NCBI RefSeq assembly: GCF_965263005.1
Contig: NZ_OZ253579.1
Location: 124,001 to 188,000 of the forward strand
Direction: 5' to 3'
DNA from: Rariloculus sp965263005
Lineage (GTDB): Bacteria > Pseudomonadota > Gammaproteobacteria > Steroidobacterales > Rariloculaceae
Length of the DNA: 64,000 bases
In this document: piece after piece, positions 43,558 through 51,225 of the stretch
Numbering within the stretch: position 1 is the first letter of the stretch
Layout: each line of letters begins with the position of its first letter
Translations under genes and position numbers: made by a program
Notes under the pieces: generated by a model
What the model saw: the letters and a program-made list of their open reading frames with translations, nothing else
Database searches by the model: none
Told to the model about the DNA's origin: nothing

Positions 43558-45069
43558 ATGACAGCAACGAACGAGCCGCGACGCAGCACACTCGAGTCAC
43601 TTGAGCTTCCGTCGATGGCGCTGGGCAGCCTGCTCAGAAACTTCGGCCCGGGAATGATCCTGATGATGACCGGCATCGGCACGAGTCATCTCGTGACGGC
43701 GCCCGCGGCCGGCGGGCGCTTCGAATACGCGCTGCTGTGGTGCCTCCCGGTCGCCTATATCTTCAAGTACTACGGCTTCGAGATGGCGTTCAGGTTCACG
43801 CACGCGACTGGCCGCAGCATGCTCGATGCGTACTCGACAGCCTGGAAGAAGCTGCCGGTCTGGTATGTGCTGATCACGACCGTGATCCAGTCGGCGGTCG
43901 GTCAGGCAGGCCGGCTCATCGCCGCGGCAGCCGTGATGCTTTATTTCGTCAACCAGTATCTCGGCTTCGATATTCCGGGACTCAACAACGACCAGGAACT
44001 CGCCGTGTACGGTCTGATCCTGGGCGTGCTGTCGATCGGGATCATATTGCGCGGCAAGTACGCGGCCGTCGAGATCGTCACGAAGATAGCAGCCGGCGTG
44101 CTGATCGTGTCGATGATCCTGGTGTATTTCGTCCAGCCCGCGCCGGCGGGCGAGTTCATCCATTTCTTCCAACTCGACGCGCCGGCAGGATCGTGGCTCA
44201 TCATCGCGTCGTTTCTCGGCCTGCTGCCGACGGGCATCGACGTGTCGCTGCAGGCGTCGGAATGGGGCAAGGCCAAGAAAGTCGGCATGGGCCGGATTCG
44301 GTCGGAGCTTGAGGAGCTGGGCATCGCGAAGCGCTTCGACCCGTTCGACGAGGGCGCAAAGGATCTCGCGGTCGATACGGCGCGGCTGCCCGACCACGCG
44401 CGCGAGTACTGTCATCGCTGGTTCCGCATCGGGCTATTGGATTTTCGCGCCGGCCACGTGATTTCGTTCGTGCTCGCGACGATCTTTCTCATGCTCGCGG
44501 CGGTCTGGCTGTATCCAAGCGAGGTCCAGGGCAATGCCGTAATGGGCGAGATCGCGCGGATTTTCACCGACAGCGTCGGTCCCGGCATGATGGTCGTCTT
44601 TCTCGCCGGAGCGCTTGCCGCGACCTTTTCGACGGCATTCAACTACTTCGACGGCTGGCCGCGCGTCGTCGGCGCATGCTGCCGAAATCTGTTCAGGTCC
44701 ACCGCATCGCTGCCTGGGACGGCCAAAGATGAACTTGGCGCCGAACACCGCAGACGCTGGTATTCGGAGTACAACATCTATCGAGCCGCGATGATCTTCT
44801 CGTTGATTGCCTCGGTCGCGATCATCGCCGGCGTACCGCGGCCCGTTTATCTGGTCCTTGTCGCGTCGGCGCTCGCCTATTTCGTCGCGCCCGTGATCTT
44901 CTTCCTCAACCTCTACTACTGCTTTACCGTGATTCCGAAGCAGGACCGCACGTTCTACCCGTCCGCGTTCGCGACCTGGTTCGGCTGGATCAGCCTGGCC
45001 GTGTTCACCGGCATGTGCTTGATCCTGGTTCTGCAGCGTCTTTTCGGCGTCGCGCTGTTCGGGGCGTAG
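43558..45069 (+). CDS. Nramp-family transporter with atypical substrate-site motifs
   Basis: A 503-residue membrane protein with about 11-12 hydrophobic segments in a LeuT-fold arrangement. General Nramp features such as the TM1 start FGPGMILMMTGIG and the helix LLPTGIDVSLQASEWGKAK (TM6 position) are present. However, the metal-binding DPGN of TM1 is replaced by GTSH and the TM6 MPH motif by PTGID, so Mn/Fe transport in the usual way is doubtful. A roughly 60-residue cytoplasmic insertion (ELEELGIAKRFDPFDEGAKD) lies between the middle helices. It stands alone and converges with the porin gene. Confidence 0.78.
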   Translation: MTATNEPRRSTLESLELPSMALGSLLRNFGPGMILMMTGIGTSHLVTAPAAGGRFEYALLWCLPVAYIFKYYGFEMAFRFTHATGRSMLDAYSTAWKKLPVWYVLITTVIQSAVGQAGRLIAAAAVMLYFVNQYLGFDIPGLNNDQELAVYGLILGVLSIGIILRGKYAAVEIVTKIAAGVLIVSMILVYFVQPAPAGEFIHFFQLDAPAGSWLIIASFLGLLPTGIDVSLQASEWGKAKKVGMGRIRSELEELGIAKRFDPFDEGAKDLAVDTARLPDHAREYCHRWFRIGLLDFRAGHVISFVLATIFLMLAAVWLYPSEVQGNAVMGEIARIFTDSVGPGMMVVFLAGALAATFSTAFNYFDGWPRVVGACCRNLFRSTASLPGTAKDELGAEHRRRWYSEYNIYRAAMIFSLIASVAIIAGVPRPVYLVLVASALAYFVAPVIFFLNLYYCFTVIPKQDRTFYPSAFATWFGWISLAVFTGMCLILVLQRLFGVALFGA

Positions 45070-45141
45070 CTGCCTACCCGCCGAAGTCCCACGTCAAATC
45101 GAGTTCGGCCGCTTAAGCGACCGGCCGCAATGAAAGGAACG

Positions 45142-45164
45142 ATGCCGCCTGAATCGGGCGGCAT
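45142..45164. terminator. Bidirectional hairpin between convergent Nramp-like and porin genes
   Basis: An 8-base-pair perfect stem ATGCCGCC/GGCGGCAT with a 7-base loop stands between the stops at 45069 and 45221. On the minus strand it is followed by CGTTCCTTTCATT, which is T-rich; the plus strand has no T run. It probably terminates the porin transcript. Confidence 0.55.
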
Positions 45165-45220
45165 TCACCCTGTCACGATTCCAAATGCGATGACCGCGGC
45201 GCAGATCGCTGCGCGCGGCG

Positions 45221-46369
45221 CTACCAGCTCACGCGAAAGCCCGTTGTCCAGGACCAGCCGGTGAAGGCGCCACCGTCGGCGGCCAAGTCATCCATGTCCA
45301 CATATTGCAGACCGGACTGGATCTTGAGCTTGTGGCCGTGCCAGTAGTGATTTATACCGAAATAGATTTCCCGGTATTCGTCGCCGCGCCCGGCCTCGAG
45401 CGCGCGCTCGTAGCGCCCGAAACGAATGCCGTTCGCGTCGTCGCTGTCGAGGTAGGTGTATCGGGCTACGAGCTGCAGCCTGTCGCTGAGGTTGTAGAAC
45501 GGCATCAGCATCAAACCCCATAGATCGCTTTGGCCAAGATAACCCTCGGCCGTCGAGAGATCCGAGCGCACGCCCCAGCGGTCTTGGGCATAACTGAAAT
45601 TCAGGGAATGCACGCGCTCCAGGGGGCGTGTAAAGCTGTTGGCGGTGTCGGGCTCGTTGTCGACAAAATTAAAGCGCAGCAGCGCCTCGTTCGCACCGAG
45701 CTTCCCGGAGAAGTCGTGGCCAACCGTCGCCAGCACGAACTCTCCGCCGTTGGAATCCCCGAACCCGCGATCCTTGGCGCCCGACGAGAAGACGCCGACG
45801 TTATACAGCATGCCGCTCTTCTCGCCGCTCAGGCTGAGTCCGGGCACGTATTCCTCGGTGAACCAGATGTTGTTGGTCAGCGCGCTGCGGTCGATGGTGA
45901 TGAGCTCCTTTGAAGAGGTCTGCCCATCCATGGTGAAAGGCGCGCTATGTTTGCCCAGGGTGAGTCTGACTGCAGCGTTGGGCCGCCACGAAACGTAGGT
46001 ATCCGTCAGCCGCTTGTAGCCGAGATTGCCGCCGTTGGGGTCGAACTCGGCCTCGGCATGGACTCTGATCCTGTTACGGAAATCCACCCTGACGCCGAAG
46101 CGGAATCTTCTGAGGTCAGAGTCGGAGAATTTCCGGTCCCCGGAATAGAGCTCGGCCAGATCGGACTGGAACCGGCCGCTCGAGACGACGCTCTGCACGG
46201 GGCTGTCGGAGCCGCCGGAATATAGTTGAGCTCGCGACCAGAAGCGATCGAAGCTCGACTCGCCCGGCTGTGCGGCGAGTGCGGTCGCGAGCAGGTACAG
46301 GAGCAGTGCTGCCGATACCTTAAGACCGCGATTGGAGGATCCTGGCAGGTATCTGGAGTGGCTATCCAT
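45221..46369 (-). CDS. Phosphate-selective porin family (OprO/OprP-like) outer-membrane protein
   Basis: A 382-residue beta-barrel protein. After an N-terminal extension and signal peptide (ALLLYLLATALAAQ, about residues 20-34) the sequence alternates hydrophobic and polar residues and ends in aromatic-rich strands with a terminal Trp (TTGFRVSW), typical of outer-membrane insertion. The patterns RFRFGVRVDFRNRIRVHAEAEF and GKHSAPFTMDGQTSSKELITI resemble the OprO/OprP porin family, which takes up phosphate or pyrophosphate. A PHO-box-like promoter lies 46 bp upstream, supporting phosphate-starvation control. The N-terminal 16 residues before the signal are unusual and the true start may be different. 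Confidence 0.8.
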   Translation of the reverse strand: MDSHSRYLPGSSNRGLKVSAALLLYLLATALAAQPGESSFDRFWSRAQLYSGGSDSPVQSVVSSGRFQSDLAELYSGDRKFSDSDLRRFRFGVRVDFRNRIRVHAEAEFDPNGGNLGYKRLTDTYVSWRPNAAVRLTLGKHSAPFTMDGQTSSKELITIDRSALTNNIWFTEEYVPGLSLSGEKSGMLYNVGVFSSGAKDRGFGDSNGGEFVLATVGHDFSGKLGANEALLRFNFVDNEPDTANSFTRPLERVHSLNFSYAQDRWGVRSDLSTAEGYLGQSDLWGLMLMPFYNLSDRLQLVARYTYLDSDDANGIRFGRYERALEAGRGDEYREIYFGINHYWHGHKLKIQSGLQYVDMDDLAADGGAFTGWSWTTGFRVSW

Positions 46370-46398
46370 GGCCGTAATGTTTAAAAAAAGATGCCGGA

Positions 46399-46432
46399 AT
46401 TATTCCGACTCATTGTTACGACAATGTTACAA
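46399..46432 (-). promoter_or_regulatory. PHO-box promoter upstream of the porin gene
   Basis: Read on the minus strand, two 7-base repeats TTGTAAC and TCGTAAC are separated by exactly four bases (ATTG), followed after 10 bases by AATAAT as the -10 element. PhoB-controlled promoters are built this way, with the PHO box replacing the -35 region. The box covers 46415-46432 and the -10 covers 46399-46404, placing a start site near 46391, about 22 bases before the ATG. The downstream gene is a phosphate-porin-type protein. Confidence 0.65.
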
Positions 46433-46741
46433 GGACATGACCGCATGCCGAGCCCGCCGTCTCACGCGGACCCATTGCGCATAGCAGGTGCTCCGCTTTC
46501 CCCGTTATCGCCTATGGCCAGCATGTCCTGGAAGATGTGGACGCCGGCATGCCGGCAAAGTTAAGGAGCAGATTTTGAGTCAACGTGACGAAAAGATGTC
46601 AGTTTCGTTGCGAGGCAGCCGAGTGCCCGAAGCACGGTCGGGTTTGGCGGCGCCATCGAGGCCCCGGTTGCGGCTTCGCCGCTCCGATCCCGTGATACGA
46701 TGCGTCTTCCGACCGTCAGCCGATCCGCGAGGCCGGCAAAC
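46433..46741. other. Intergenic region upstream of the PQQ sugar dehydrogenase gene
   Basis: About 310 bases between the porin promoter and the dehydrogenase start. The plus-strand frame 46488-46745 lacks any family signature and runs into the next gene out of frame; I see no gene, repeat or convincing promoter in it. GAGGCCGGC precedes the ATG at 46742 as a modest ribosome site. Confidence 0.4.
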
Positions 46742-47974
46742 ATGAAACTCTTGTCGCGATTTACGATCGCTCTCGTCGCCCCGATTCTGCTCGCACCGAC
46801 CGCTCTCCAAGCGCAGCTCGACGCGCCGGGAGGCGATCAGGCAGGGCCCGCGGAATTCGAGACGCGCGACGTGCGCTACCGCGCCGTGACTATCGCCGAT
46901 GGGCTGGTACATCCGTGGAGTATCGGTTTTCTCCCCGACAGCGGCACGATGCTCGTCACCGAGCATGCGGGAAGCCTGCGCATGATCCGCGACGGCGTGC
47001 TGCTCCCCGAGCCGGTCTGGGAAGCTCCGCTTGCTCCGGAGGAGGCAGTGTCGCGCTCCAACAATACGCGGCTGCATGCCCTGGCCGTTCACCCCGGTTT
47101 CGCCGAGAACGGGCTCGTCTATCTGTCCCATGTCAAATGGGGCGACGGCGGCACGACGCTCGCCGTGTCGCGAGGCCGTCTCGAAGGTGAGACTCTGGTC
47201 GACGTGGAAGAGGTGTTCTTCGCCGACGCTTGGGAGACGGGGGGCAACCTCGGCGGCCGGATAATGTTCGCGCCGGACGAGACGCTGTTCGTGACCGTGG
47301 GCGACCGCGATTACCTGTGCTGCATTGGCAGGGACGATCCAAGCGTGCGCATCAAGGCGCAGAGCCTGACGAATCACCTCGGCAAGACGCTGCGGATCCG
47401 ATCCGACGGCGGCGTCCCCGAAAACAATCCGTTCGTGGACCGGCCCGACGCAAAACCCGAGATCTATACCTACGGTCACCGCAACGGCTACGGGCTTGCG
47501 ATTCACCCCGAAACGGGAGAACTCTGGCAGGCCGAGATCGGACCGCTCGGCGGGGACGAGCTCAACATCCTGCTTCCGGGCCGCAACTACGGCTGGCCGC
47601 TCGTTTCGACCGGGCGCAACTACACCGGCACGCTCGTCTCGGATGAACCCTGGCTCCGGCCGGGCATGGAGATGCCGCGGATGTTCTGGGTGCCATCGGT
47701 CAGTCCTTCGAGCATCATGTTCTACACCGGAGACCGGTTCCCGGAGTGGAAGAACAGCGCGTTCGTAGGAGCGTTGACGACGCGTCAGTTGCTGCGCGTG
47801 TCGTTCGGCAATCCGAGTCAGGACGAGCGGCGCGACCGGTTGATCGAGCCGCTCGGGCTCAGGATCCGCGACATCGCACAGGGACCCGACGAACTCATCT
47901 ACCTGGCCACCGAGGGCAGCTTTGGCGGGTCCAACGCTGACGGAACAATCCTGCGGATCGAGCCGGTCGAGTGA
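46742..47974 (+). CDS. PQQ-dependent aldose sugar dehydrogenase (YliI/soluble GDH-like)
   Basis: An exported 410-residue six-bladed propeller that oxidises aldoses with pyrroloquinoline quinone. Signal peptide residues 1-25 end LQAQ. Visible family motifs are VHPWSIGFLPDSGTMLVTE, HPGFAENGLVYLSH, FVTVGDRDYLCC, YGHRNGYGLAIHPETGELWQ and GPLGGDELN. The Cys pair after RDY may form the vicinal disulfide near PQQ seen in methanol-type dehydrogenases, but this is a guess. No PQQ synthesis genes are in the window. The mlaF gene begins 41 bp downstream but is unlikely to be functionally related. Confidence 0.86.
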   Translation: MKLLSRFTIALVAPILLAPTALQAQLDAPGGDQAGPAEFETRDVRYRAVTIADGLVHPWSIGFLPDSGTMLVTEHAGSLRMIRDGVLLPEPVWEAPLAPEEAVSRSNNTRLHALAVHPGFAENGLVYLSHVKWGDGGTTLAVSRGRLEGETLVDVEEVFFADAWETGGNLGGRIMFAPDETLFVTVGDRDYLCCIGRDDPSVRIKAQSLTNHLGKTLRIRSDGGVPENNPFVDRPDAKPEIYTYGHRNGYGLAIHPETGELWQAEIGPLGGDELNILLPGRNYGWPLVSTGRNYTGTLVSDEPWLRPGMEMPRMFWVPSVSPSSIMFYTGDRFPEWKNSAFVGALTTRQLLRVSFGNPSQDERRDRLIEPLGLRIRDIAQGPDELIYLATEGSFGGSNADGTILRIEPVE

Positions 47975-48015
47975 CTCGGGCCGCCATGGATCCAACGGCG
48001 GATTCTTGCTAAGCG

Positions 48016-48834
48016 ATGCCGGACGCGTCCGCGGATTACATCGTCGAGATTGACGGCCTTGGGTTCAGCAGAGGCGCGCGCCGGATCTTCGACAATCTCA
48101 GCATCAGGATCCGGCGCGGTGAGGTCACTGCAATCATGGGTCCGAGCGGCGCCGGCAAGACGACGCTGCTCAGGCTGATTACCGGACAACTCGTACCCGA
48201 GCACGGTGTCATCAGGGTCGATGGCCGGCTCGTGAACGAGCTTTCCAGGCGCGAGCTTTACGAGTTGCGCCGTGAGATCGGCATGTTGTTCCAGCACGGC
48301 GCCCTGCTCACCGACTACGATGTGTTCGAGAACGTCGCGTTTCCTCTTCGCGAGCACACGGATCTGCCGGAGCGAATGATCCGTCACGTCGTGCTGGCGA
48401 AGCTCCATGCGGTCGGGCTCAGGGGCGCCGCAAGCATGATGCCGAGCGAGCTCTCAGGCGGAATGGCCCGCCGAGTCGCGCTCGCCCGGGCGATCGTAAT
48501 GGACCCGAAGCTGCTGATTTACGACGAACCATTCGCGGGTCTCGATCCGATCTCGCTGGGCGCCGTGCTCAGGCTGATCCGGGATATGAACGACGCCCTG
48601 GACATCACGAGCATTGTCGTTTCCCACGACGTGACGCAAACCGCCACGGTCGTGGACCGCAGCCATATCCTCTCCGACGGCAGAGTTGTCGCGTCGGGCA
48701 GCCCGCAGCAGCTTCGCATGCATGAATCGGACTTCGTGCAGCAGTTCATGCACGGCCTCGCCGACGGTCCCGTGCCTTTTCACTACCCGGCCCCGGACTA
48801 TGCCGAGCACTTGCTGTCTCGGCACGACTCCTGA
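48016..48834 (+). CDS. mlaF: MlaF, ATPase of the Mla phospholipid transport system
   Basis: ATP-binding subunit of the MlaFEDB inner-membrane complex that moves phospholipids between the two membranes and maintains outer-membrane lipid asymmetry. The 272 residues contain Walker A GPSGAGKTT, the Q loop MLFQHGALLTD typical of MlaF, signature LSGGMARRVALARAI (with the Mla/Mce form SGGM), Walker B LLIYDEPFAGLDP and the switch His in VVSHD. It is the first gene of mlaFEDC-B; mlaE starts 8 bp after its stop. Confidence 0.95.
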   Translation: MPDASADYIVEIDGLGFSRGARRIFDNLSIRIRRGEVTAIMGPSGAGKTTLLRLITGQLVPEHGVIRVDGRLVNELSRRELYELRREIGMLFQHGALLTDYDVFENVAFPLREHTDLPERMIRHVVLAKLHAVGLRGAASMMPSELSGGMARRVALARAIVMDPKLLIYDEPFAGLDPISLGAVLRLIRDMNDALDITSIVVSHDVTQTATVVDRSHILSDGRVVASGSPQQLRMHESDFVQQFMHGLADGPVPFHYPAPDYAEHLLSRHDS

Positions 48835-48842
48835 ATTTCCGG

Positions 48843-49604
48843 TTGCGCGACACGGCGATTGCGATGCGTGAATCGATCGAAAAGCTCGGCGCCGTGACGA
48901 TCTTTTTCGTGCGCATCCTCGCCGCGCTGCCTCAAGTTGCCGTAACCCGGCCCAGGCTCGTCGTCGCACAGATCCATAACGCTGGCACGGTCTCGCTGAT
49001 CCTGATCATGACCTGCGGCTTCTTCGTCGGCATGGTGCTCGGACTTCAGGGCTACGATTCCCTGTCTCGATTCAGCGCCGAGGATTCTCTCGGCGCATTG
49101 TCCGCGTTGTCGCTCTTCAAGGAATTGGGGCCGGTCGTGACGGCATTGCTGTTTGCGGGACGCGCCGGCACAGCCATGACGTCGGAAATCGGGCTGATGC
49201 GCGCCACGGATCAACTTTCCGCGATGGAGATGATGGCCGTGGACCCGATCAAGCGCGTGGTGCTGCCCAGGTTTCTGGGCGGCGTCATCGCGATGCCCCT
49301 GCTCGCCGCCATCTTCAACGCGACAGGCATTACCGGCACCTATGCGATCGGCGTCAGCGTCATGGGCGTCGATTCAGGTGTATTCTGGTCGCAGCTACTG
49401 GGCACAGTCGACCTGAGCGATGTGGCAGAGGGAATCGTCAAGAGCGTGGTATTCGGCATTGCCGCGAGCCTGCTCGCCGTGTTCGAGGGCTACACCTGCG
49501 TGCCGACGGCGGAAGGTGTGGGTGCGGCAACAACGCGTACGGTCGTGGCGACCGCGGTTAGCATACTCGTGCTCGATTACCTGATTACCGCGGCATTGAT
49601 TTGA
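48843..49604 (+). CDS. mlaE: MlaE, permease of the Mla system
   Basis: Membrane subunit of the Mla ABC transporter, with five to six helices. Conserved stretches include FFVGMVLGLQGYDSL, LSLFKELGPVVTALLFAGRA, TAMTSEIGLMRATDQLSAME and MMAVDPIKRV, matching MlaE throughout. The TTG at 48843 gives 253 residues; an ATG at 48864 would give 246 and is equally possible because neither has a clear ribosome site. It is followed by mlaD 12 bp downstream, with AGAAGGA in between. Confidence 0.95.
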   Translation: MRDTAIAMRESIEKLGAVTIFFVRILAALPQVAVTRPRLVVAQIHNAGTVSLILIMTCGFFVGMVLGLQGYDSLSRFSAEDSLGALSALSLFKELGPVVTALLFAGRAGTAMTSEIGLMRATDQLSAMEMMAVDPIKRVVLPRFLGGVIAMPLLAAIFNATGITGTYAIGVSVMGVDSGVFWSQLLGTVDLSDVAEGIVKSVVFGIAASLLAVFEGYTCVPTAEGVGAATTRTVVATAVSILVLDYLITAALI

Positions 49605-49616
49605 GAAGGACGGACG

Positions 49617-50075
49617 ATGCGCAATACAAGGACCATTGAGCTCGGAACGGGCCTGTTCGTTCTACTGGGGATCCTGTCCCTGCTGTTTCTGACCACTCAG
49701 ACCAGCAACCTCGAAACATACTTCAACGACGGCTACACCGTTACCGCCAGATTCGATAATGTCGGCGGCTTGGCCGTCAGAGCGCCGGTAACGATGGCCG
49801 GGGTCACGATCGGCCGCGTGGCTGCAATCGCATTCGATCCCGATCAATTCAAGGCCGTAGTGAACTTGCGGATCGACCCGCAGTACACCGAGATTCCGGA
49901 GGACTCCGACGCGAGCATCCTGACCTCCGGATTACTGGGCGGCCAGTACGTGGGCCTGAATCCCGGCGGGTCGCTCGACTCACTCGGGGACGGCAGCGAG
50001 ATACAATTCACCCAGTCGGCGATCGTGCTCGAAGATCTCGTCGGCAGGTTCCTGTTGAGTGTTGGTGAAGAATAG
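49617..50075 (+). CDS. mlaD: MlaD, MCE-domain subunit of the Mla system
   Basis: A 152-residue inner-membrane anchored protein: transmembrane helix at about residues 8-26 (ELGTGLFVLLGILSLLFL) and a single MCE domain beginning YTVTARFDNVGGLAVRAPV, with the GVTIGRVAAI strand and YVGLNPGG loop. MlaD forms the hexameric ring through which lipids pass from MlaC to MlaFE. The ribosome site AGAAGGA lies just before ATG 49617. Its stop shares one base with the mlaC start. Confidence 0.95.
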   Translation: MRNTRTIELGTGLFVLLGILSLLFLTTQTSNLETYFNDGYTVTARFDNVGGLAVRAPVTMAGVTIGRVAAIAFDPDQFKAVVNLRIDPQYTEIPEDSDASILTSGLLGGQYVGLNPGGSLDSLGDGSEIQFTQSAIVLEDLVGRFLLSVGEE

Positions 50076-50713
50076 TGGTTAGGCAGAAGTCACTCCGCTG
50101 CGCGCTCCTGGCGCTCGCGGCGCTCGGGACGATCGTTTACGCGCAACGCCCGGCTCAGGTGGAGACGCCCGAAACCATCGTACGCGGCACGGCCGAAGCG
50201 ATTCTGCGCGCCATGGATGGGCGCAGGGAGTACCTCGAGGCCAACCCCGCCGAGCTCGACGCGGTCGTCAGGAGTGTGTTTCTACCGCGCTTCGACACGG
50301 CATACGCATCTTTTCTCGTGCTCGGCCGGCACGGACGAAACGCGAGCGCCGAGCAGAAAGCACGCTTCACGACAGCGCTCTACAACTACATATTGAACCG
50401 GTATGGCCGCGGCCTGCTCCAGTTCGATTCGGACCGGCTGGAGATCCTGCCCATGCGCGGCGAACCCGACGCCGACAGGGCCACGATCCGTACTCTTATT
50501 GCGCTCGACGACGGCTCGAAGATCCCGGTCAACTACGATCTGCGCCTCGGCAGCGGCGGCTGGAAGGTCTACGACATCGTCATTGAAGGCATTTCCTTCG
50601 CGCGCAACCTGCGCAGCCAGATCGGCGCGGAAATCGAAGCAAACGGTCTCGACAGCGTCATCCTGAGGTTGGAGGCCGATCGCGAACGAGACGCCGGGGA
50701 CGCCGGAGCCTAG
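50075..50713 (+). CDS. mlaC: MlaC, periplasmic phospholipid-binding protein
   Basis: A 212-residue exported carrier that shuttles phospholipid between MlaA in the outer membrane and MlaD in the inner membrane. It starts with GTG 50075 and a signal peptide ending TIVYAQ; the family features YNYILNRYGRGLLQFD and YDIVIEGISFARNLRSQ are clear. The acidic C-terminal tail (EADRERDAGDAGA) ends at TAG 50711-50713, which is the first triplet of MITE copy E, so the natural C-terminus might have been slightly different before insertion. Confidence 0.94.
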   Translation: MVRQKSLRCALLALAALGTIVYAQRPAQVETPETIVRGTAEAILRAMDGRREYLEANPAELDAVVRSVFLPRFDTAYASFLVLGRHGRNASAEQKARFTTALYNYILNRYGRGLLQFDSDRLEILPMRGEPDADRATIRTLIALDDGSKIPVNYDLRLGSGGWKVYDIVIEGISFARNLRSQIGAEIEANGLDSVILRLEADRERDAGDAGA

Positions 50714-50875
50714 CAGCCCGTGGCAAGAGTCCCGCTGCATTCGACCGACGACGCATCCCGGCCGTCTACGTTGCTCGTCGGTCGAATATTCCCGATATTC
50801 TCCCTCCTCGCGCCTTGCCGGCCGGGCGCCTCGCCGGTCTCGGTGCGACGCGGGACCCTTGCCACGGGCTGCTAG
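50711..50875 (+). mobile_element. MITE-like palindromic element, copy E (165 bp), inside the mla operon
   Basis: Almost identical to copy A (about seven differences) and in the same orientation, with perfect terminal repeats. It lies between mlaC and mlaB, supplies the mlaC stop codon and ends five bases before the mlaB ATG. Its ability to fold into a long hairpin in the transcript could reduce or uncouple mlaB expression. Confidence 0.92.
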
Positions 50876-50880
50876 CCGCC

Positions 50881-51225
50881 ATGCGCCGCAAAGATCGCGA
50901 CATCGCCTGCCTCGAAGACCTGGGTCACGGCAAGTTCGCCCTGCGCTCCGACCTCACGTTTGAAACGGTGACTTCGGTCCTTGAGCAGAGCGAGCGGTTG
51001 TTCGCGCCTCACGAGCGCATCGGTATCGACATGGCGGGCGTCCGCCAAGCCGACAGCGCGGGGCTTGCGTTGCTGCTCGAATGGTTGAGCTGGGCGCGCG
51101 GCGCCGATCGGCAGATCGAGTACGAGAACATCCCTCGCCAGATTATCGCCGTTGCCGAGATCAGCGCGGTCACGGGCTTGCTGCGCGGCAAGCGCGGCGG
51201 CGCCACAGCGAGTGAGTCAAGCTAA
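50881..51225 (+). CDS. mlaB: MlaB, STAS-domain subunit of the Mla system
   Basis: A 114-residue cytoplasmic STAS-domain protein that binds MlaF and stabilises the transporter. It shows the STAS core RIGIDMAGVRQADSAGLALL with the conserved Ser near residue 60 and ALLLEWLSWARGAD helix. ATG 50881 comes five bases after MITE copy E; the longer frame reading into the element is an artefact of its open frame. The ribosome site is hard to see, since the upstream bases belong to the element. The 3' end overlaps the convergent mlaA gene by 4 bp. Confidence 0.88.
   Translation: MRRKDRDIACLEDLGHGKFALRSDLTFETVTSVLEQSERLFAPHERIGIDMAGVRQADSAGLALLLEWLSWARGADRQIEYENIPRQIIAVAEISAVTGLLRGKRGGATASESS

Noticed and set aside
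50815..50880. N-terminal extension of mlaB reading MPAGRLAGLGATRDP
   Set aside because: Those codons are the interior and end of MITE copy E; the same peptide-like frames appear at other copies.
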